Source of the DNA: Syntrophus sp. (in: bacteria) | GTDB lineage: Bacteria > Desulfobacterota > Syntrophorhabdia > Syntrophorhabdales > Syntrophorhabdaceae | Direction of reading: 5' to 3' | Assembly (NCBI GenBank): GCA_013824645.1 | Contig: PNOF01000005.1 | Span: forward strand, 1-64,000 | Length of the DNA: 64,000 nt | Shown here: in pieces, positions 58,637 through 64,000 of the stretch | How positions within the stretch are numbered: position 1 is the stretch's first letter | Layout: every line of letters starts with the position of its first letter | Program-made: the position numbers and the translations under genes | The notes under the pieces: generated by a model | Told to the model about the DNA's origin: nothing | What the model saw: only the letters and a program-made list of their open reading frames with translations | Database searches by the model: none

Positions 58637-61600
58637 ATGGATTACACATTACAGGACTTAATTGATATTCCTAAGCTCCAAAAAATACTGGACAGTCTGA
58701 AGGACGCCTTCGGGTTGCCTGCGGCTATCATCGACAATGAGGGTAAAACTACAGTAAACCACACTTCACCACAACCCCTCTGCACCCGTTTCCATTGCAT
58801 CAATCCGAACATCGCAACATTGTGCCGGCAAAGAACAGAGCTTACCGCCAGGGAAACAGGCGAGGTCGATCACTCCGTCACGTACAATTGTCCCCACGGA
58901 TTGGCTTACAGTGTGATACCCATTGCCCTCGACAATAACTTCTTAGGAAGCATATTCCTGGGCCCGATCTTTCTCGAAAAACCAGATCCCGGTTTTTTCA
59001 AAAAAGAGGCCATAAAATATGGTTTTAACGAAAATGCTTACCTGGATGCCATCGCCGGAGTGCCTGTATATACAAAGATTCAACTGGCCAAAAATCTGCT
59101 ATTCACCGGAACCCTTGTCCAGGTCATCACCGAAGAAGCATCACGACGACTGAGGGAGACAGAAGCAGCAGGCGTCCTGGGGAGGGTGCACAAAGAACTC
59201 GAACAACACGCGGCTGAGCTGGCACAAACAAACGAAAAACTGGAAAAAGAGATTTCTGAGTACAAAAAGACAGAAAGGGCCCTGCTGTTTACACAGTTCA
59301 GTGTAGATCAAGCCCGGGACGGTATGATCTGGTCGAAAAAAAACGGAGAGATTTTCTATGTGAACGACACCACTTGTAAAGAAACCGGCTATACGCGGGA
59401 AGAACTCCTCACAATGACCATCGGGGACATCAACCCTGATTTTGTGGCCGGTCAAATAAATAAACACCAGTTATTAATAGAAAAACGCGGCGAAGAGGGC
59501 ACTACACTCTTTGAGACAAGTCATCGCGACAAAGGCGGTCGAACATACCCTGTTGAAATATCTGCCAATTATCTGAACTACGACGGCAATGAATATATCT
59601 GTGCATCAATCCATAATATTACTGAGCGCAAGGGGATAGAGAAGACCCTCTGGAAAAGTGAAGCAACCCTGCGGTCCGTCTTTGCGGCCTCTCCGGTCGG
59701 TATTGCCCTTCTTACTCCCGAGAGAATGACCAATTGGATAAATGATAAAATGACTTCCATTATAGGGTACACAGCAGCTGATATGAAACGCAGCGGATCG
59801 AGGGTGCTCTATCCCGATGATGAAGAATTTGCCCGTGTGGGAGAGATTGTCTATGGAGAGGTGAGACACGGCAATATCGGCACAACAGATACCCGGTGGG
59901 TACACAAAGACGGGAGCATGCTCGATATCCATGTGAGCGCGGCAGCCATTGACCCCAAAGATTTCTCGGCAGGTATCGTCTTTACGGCAGTCGATATTAC
60001 CGAACGAAAAGAAGCAGAGAAAAGGCTCATTGACTCTGAGGAACGGTACCGGACAGCCATCGAATCTTCCAATGACGGTATTGCCCTTGTCCAGGGAGAT
60101 GTTCATATCTATGTGAATAATAAATTTCTAGAAATATTCGGCTATGACAGACCTGAGGATATTACGGAAAAATCGACATATCTCGTTGTACACCCTGATG
60201 ATCGGGCAATGGTGGCCGAGAATAACCGGAAACGGCAAAGCAATGAGGAAGTTCCCTCGCAATATGAATTCAGGGGGATCAAAAAAAATGGCGCTGTTCT
60301 CGTCATTGAGGCCTCAGTGGCAGGGATACCTTTCCGGGGGAAACCTGCTTCTCTTGCCTTTTTACGGGACATCACCGAACGCAGAAAAACCGAAGAGGCC
60401 CTCAGGGCAAGTGAGGAACGCTTTCGTACTCTCGTCGAAACCACCAGTGACATGGTCTGGGAGGTGGACCGCCACGCACGATATACCTATGTCAGCCCAA
60501 AGATACGGGATATACTGGGGTACGAACCCGATGAAGTGATCGGTAAAAAGACTCTCGATCTTATGCTGCCGGAAGAAGCAAAAAGGGTCGGTCCACTACT
60601 CAGAGAACTTGCCGACACAGGCAAGCCCATCACTCAACTGGAAAATATTAACCTCCATAAAAACGGACAGTACGTGGTCCTCGAAACAAGCGGTGAACCA
60701 GTCTACAATAGAGCGGGTGCTCTGACGGGATACCGGGGTATAGACCGCGATATTACCGAGCGAAAACTGACGGAAAGAGCGTTGCTCATAAGCGAGGAAA
60801 GATATCGTACTCTCTTTGATGATTCTCCTGTCGCCCTCGTTGAAATTGATGGCTCTGTCACAAAAGCATACGTTGATAACTTGATAAATTCAGGGGTTTC
60901 TGACCTTGGGACATATCTCGATAACCATCCCGATGAGATCGGACAATACCTAGCGTTCATAAAAGTCATAGACGCCAATAAGGCCGCCATGGAACTATAT
61001 AATGTCACAAGCAAAGAAGATTTTCAGGGGGCGCTGCGTAATACCTTTAATGCTGGAATCCGGCAGATACTTAAGGAGACGGTCCTTACCGTAGTGGGTG
61101 GAAAAAGGGAATATGAGACAGAAACAACGTTTGCAACGGCAGGGGGGGGACAGATCTATATTCATTTAAAATGGGCCATGCCTCGCAGGTACGAAGAAAC
61201 ACACTCTAAAGTACTACTTTCGATTGTCGATATTACTGAACGGAAACTGGCTGAGGCGGCAATGCAACAGGCAAAAGAGACTGCCGAAGCGGCAACACTC
61301 GCCAAAAGCCAGTTTCTGGCCAATGTGAGCCACGAGATCCGCACACCTATGAATGCCATCGTTGGTTTAAGCAGTCTGGCCCTACAGACAATCCGTTCCT
61401 CTAAACAGCGCGATTATCTCAACAAGATACAGTCGTCTGCTCATGTCCTCCTGGGAGTTATCAATGACATCCTGGATCTGTCAAAGATAGAAGCGGGCAA
61501 ATTATCTATAGACGCAACAAATTTTCAATTCAACCAGGTACTTCAAAACATCATCGCTGTTCTTTCTGAAAGAGCAAAAGAGAAAGGGCTCACACTCGAT

Positions 61601-63244
61601 TTCCGGGTAGCCCCCAATGTTCCTCATGCCTTGATTGGCGATCCCCTGCGCCTGGGTCAGGTACTCATTAATCTCGTTGGTAATGCCGTTAAATTCACCG
61701 AGGCCGGTGAAGTTATTGTGGAAGTAAAGACCCGGCAATGGGCAGTAAACAATGAACAATGGAAGGAACTAAAACCGGAACCTCAATATCCGGTAGGGAA
61801 GAACGAAGAAGTCCTGCTTGAGTTCTCAGTTCGTGATACGGGGATTGGCATGACGGAAGAACAACAAGGATATCTCTTTCAGCCATTCACGCAGGTAGAC
61901 GGGTCAACAACCCGCAAATTCGGCGGTACAGGGCTGGGACTGGCAATCAGCAAACAATTAGTCGAGCAGATGGGCGGCACAATCAGTGTCGAAAGTACAC
62001 CCGGCTTCGGGAGCACCTTCACATTCACAATACTCCTCCGGAAGCAGCCAAAAACAGATGTCCGAGGCCGTGAAGTACCCCATGGACTACAGGACATGGA
62101 GGTATTGATTGTCGACGATAACGAAATAGATCAGGACACCGCAAGGGTAATGTTGCACACAATGACACAGCAGGGTGAACGGCTCAAGGGTGCACGGATA
62201 CTCCTCGTGGAAGACAACGAGATCAACCGGCAGGTGGCTCAGGAGATTTTAGAGAATTTCGGGTTATTGGTAGAGGTCGCCGGGAACGGAAAAGAAGCCA
62301 TTGAAAGGGTAGAGGATATATCAAAACCTCTTGACGCTGTGCTTATGGATATCCAAATGCCCGATATGGATGGCTTTGAAGCCACGGGCATCATCCGTAC
62401 GGGCTTGAACAACAAGGCCATCCCAATCATAGCAATAACAGCGCATGCCATGGAATCAGAGAAGCAACATTGTCTTGAATCAGGTATGAACGATCACATC
62501 TCAAAGCCCATCGACCCCGAACGGTTAATAAATACGCTTGTCCACTGGATCAAGCCGCACAGCGGTGGGGAACTCCTCATAAAACCAGATATCGCAAAGG
62601 GTGCATTAAAGTTTTTTGGAGAATTGCCGGATATTATAACAGGAATCAATATCGGGGAAGTCCTCAACCGGCTTTCCGGCAACCGGGAACTACTCATGAA
62701 ACTTCTTCAGAACTTTCAGCGCGATTATGCCGATGTAACAGCACGCATCCGTGAAGCCCTGTCCTGTGAAGATATCTCTCTGTCTCATCGTTTAGTGCAT
62801 AATCTTAAAGGTGTGGCCGGAAACCTTTCGGCACGCAATGTATTGGCAGCAGCCCTGTATCTGGAATCGGCAATCCACGAAGGCAACAAAGTCCATATCG
62901 CCAGCGGCCTTGACAGACTGGATGCAGAACTCGCCGCAGCAATGGGAGTCATAACACGATTGCCCCTGAAAGAAGAAAATGAAGCAAAAGTATTGAGCCC
63001 CCCCGATAATGTCCATCTACAGCCCGATATGCTCGCTTCCCTATTAGAAGAGCTCCATCTCCTTCTCAGAAAAAATAGCCTTGATGCCAGAAAACAGCTC
63101 GTCATACTCAAAAAACAGCTCCGGGGGGAGGAACGTATGGTGCCCCTGAAAGGGCTCGAAGAAGCTTTAAGCCGCATGGACTTCAAACAGGCCAGAAAAC
63201 ATCTGGCATCAATAGCAGGAAGACTGGGTGTTACCCTGTCTTAA
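58637..63244 (+). CDS. hybrid sensor histidine kinase (PocR-like sensory domain, PAS repeats, HK, partial REC, REC, HPt)
   Basis: N-terminal [86 protein letters not shown] HPt. Confidence 0.94.
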   Translation: MDYTLQDLIDIPKLQKILDSLKDAFGLPAAIIDNEGKTTVNHTSPQPLCTRFHCINPNIATLCRQRTELTARETGEVDHSVTYNCPHGLAYSVIPIALDNNFLGSIFLGPIFLEKPDPGFFKKEAIKYGFNENAYLDAIAGVPVYTKIQLAKNLLFTGTLVQVITEEASRRLRETEAAGVLGRVHKELEQHAAELAQTNEKLEKEISEYKKTERALLFTQFSVDQARDGMIWSKKNGEIFYVNDTTCKETGYTREELLTMTIGDINPDFVAGQINKHQLLIEKRGEEGTTLFETSHRDKGGRTYPVEISANYLNYDGNEYICASIHNITERKGIEKTLWKSEATLRSVFAASPVGIALLTPERMTNWINDKMTSIIGYTAADMKRSGSRVLYPDDEEFARVGEIVYGEVRHGNIGTTDTRWVHKDGSMLDIHVSAAAIDPKDFSAGIVFTAVDITERKEAEKRLIDSEERYRTAIESSNDGIALVQGDVHIYVNNKFLEIFGYDRPEDITEKSTYLVVHPDDRAMVAENNRKRQSNEEVPSQYEFRGIKKNGAVLVIEASVAGIPFRGKPASLAFLRDITERRKTEEALRASEERFRTLVETTSDMVWEVDRHARYTYVSPKIRDILGYEPDEVIGKKTLDLMLPEEAKRVGPLLRELADTGKPITQLENINLHKNGQYVVLETSGEPVYNRAGALTGYRGIDRDITERKLTERALLISEERYRTLFDDSPVALVEIDGSVTKAYVDNLINSGVSDLGTYLDNHPDEIGQYLAFIKVIDANKAAMELYNVTSKEDFQGALRNTFNAGIRQILKETVLTVVGGKREYETETTFATAGGGQIYIHLKWAMPRRYEETHSKVLLSIVDITERKLAEAAMQQAKETAEAATLAKSQFLANVSHEIRTPMNAIVGLSSLALQTIRSSKQRDYLNKIQSSAHVLLGVINDILDLSKIEAGKLSIDATNFQFNQVLQNIIAVLSERAKEKGLTLDFRVAPNVPHALIGDPLRLGQVLINLVGNAVKFTEAGEVIVEVKTRQWAVNNEQWKELKPEPQYPVGKNEEVLLEFSVRDTGIGMTEEQQGYLFQPFTQVDGSTTRKFGGTGLGLAISKQLVEQMGGTISVESTPGFGSTFTFTILLRKQPKTDVRGREVPHGLQDMEVLIVDDNEIDQDTARVMLHTMTQQGERLKGARILLVEDNEINRQVAQEILENFGLLVEVAGNGKEAIERVEDISKPLDAVLMDIQMPDMDGFEATGIIRTGLNNKAIPIIAITAHAMESEKQHCLESGMNDHISKPIDPERLINTLVHWIKPHSGGELLIKPDIAKGALKFFGELPDIITGINIGEVLNRLSGNRELLMKLLQNFQRDYADVTARIREALSCEDISLSHRLVHNLKGVAGNLSARNVLAAALYLESAIHEGNKVHIASGLDRLDAELAAAMGVITRLPLKEENEAKVLSPPDNVHLQPDMLASLLEELHLLLRKNSLDARKQLVILKKQLRGEERMVPLKGLEEALSRMDFKQARKHLASIAGRLGVTLS

Positions 63245-63256
63245 CAGGAGAAACAT

Positions 63257-63889
63257 ATGAAATCAAAAAAACAAACTATTCTTATCGTAGACGACGAGCC
63301 CACCAATATTGAGATTCTCAGCGACTCATTAGGAAAAACATATGAGATACTCATCGCCGTCAATGGGCAGGAGGCGTTGGAAGTTGCCCTCAAAGCCATT
63401 CCCGACCTTATCCTCCTCGATATCATCATGCCTGAGATGGGGGGATATGACGTCTGTCAATCTTTAAAAGAAAACCTACTATTGAAGGACATACCGGTAA
63501 TCTTCATTACTGCCCTGGATAATGAAATCCAGGAGACTTGGGGGCTGAAGATGGGGGCTGTGGACTACATCACAAAACCATTCAATACTGCCATTGTCAA
63601 ATTAAGGGTGAAAAACCAGTTGCAGCTAAAATTACAGCGGGATGCGCTGGCGCTTCGTAATACAGAACTAAAGGAAGCCTTGGCAAAAATAAAAACCTTG
63701 AGCGGCCTCATTCCTATTTGTGCATCATGCAAGAAAATACGCGACGACAAGGGTTACTGGAACCAACTGGAAGTCTATATTCGCGATCATTCCGACGCGG
63801 AATTCAGTCACGGCTACTGTCCGGAATGCATAAAGAAACTCTACCCTCAACACTATGATAATGCATCCAGGGAGGACGAAACTAAGTAA
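63257..63889 (+). CDS. response regulator with C-terminal Cys-rich motif
   Basis: Receiver ILIVDDEPTNIEIL...LLDIIMPEMGGYDV; tail PICASCKKIRDDKGYWNQLE...HGYCPECIKKLYP. Confidence 0.92.
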   Translation: MKSKKQTILIVDDEPTNIEILSDSLGKTYEILIAVNGQEALEVALKAIPDLILLDIIMPEMGGYDVCQSLKENLLLKDIPVIFITALDNEIQETWGLKMGAVDYITKPFNTAIVKLRVKNQLQLKLQRDALALRNTELKEALAKIKTLSGLIPICASCKKIRDDKGYWNQLEVYIRDHSDAEFSHGYCPECIKKLYPQHYDNASREDETK

Positions 63890-63913
63890 ACTCCGGATAA
63901 TTTAATTTCTCTG

Positions 63914-64000
63914 CTATTTCCCGATTATTCCGATGAATTTTTCTACGAGGTAAGGGTCAAACTGGGTTCCGGCACATTTATTGAGTTCTCTGATGACTTC
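63914..64000 (-). CDS. C-terminal end of an HD-GYP/HD-type protein (continues outside the window)
   Basis: Hand translation ...EVIRELNKCAGTQFDPYLVEKFIGIIGK*, matching the usual HD-GYP tail (ELxxxxGxQFDPxxVxxFI). Confidence 0.75.
   Translation of the reverse strand, partial: EVIRELNKCAGTQFDPYLVEKFIGIIGK

Noticed and set aside
1-64000. CRISPR arrays, tRNA/rRNA genes, transposases, prophage genes
   Set aside because: None recognised on reading; short tRNAs cannot be excluded without tRNAscan-SE.

Overview
Read by eye, with no database searches. The window looks like a chromosomal segment from an anaerobic, Deltaproteobacteria-like (Desulfobacterota) bacterium; this taxonomic guess is unverified. 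(1) About 1.8-26.9 kb, almost all minus strand: a large fatty-acid/polyene-type biosynthetic cluster. It has five or six KAS I/II-type condensing enzymes (two with the active-site Cys position occupied by Glu), two ACPs, two hot-dog dehydratases, a thioesterase, FabG, a CrtI-like FAD desaturase, three radical-SAM proteins, GT2-DUF2062, two lipid acyltransferases, a methyltransferase-like protein, an MMPL exporter, a LolA-like carrier and a BamE-like lipoprotein. It combines aryl-polyene-like and ladderane-like ingredients. (2) About 27.3-42.8 kb: a second, apparently separate acyl system of radical SAM, KAS III, a third ACP, an ABC-2 exporter and three copies of a BtrH_N-type (ACP-to-acceptor acyltransferase/C39-like) gene. 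Each BtrH gene is fused head-to-tail with a 130-aa HTH-like partner. The locus carries clear scars of repeated segmental duplication: a truncated radical SAM, a truncated lipoprotein, an ABC-ATPase stub and a nitroreductase stub. (3) Integron-type attC-like sites appear at the left edge and flanking a PIN-type TA module embedded inside the biosynthetic cluster. (4) About 43-64 kb: housekeeping genes (coaX, birA, EF-G paralogue, cysS, adenine deaminase) plus a phosphorelay/HD-GYP regulator group with two truncated receiver remnants. Also noted are a dispersed palindromic intergenic element (3 copies), a 215-bp element bounded by perfect 21-bp inverted repeats, and a perfect 26-bp palindrome.
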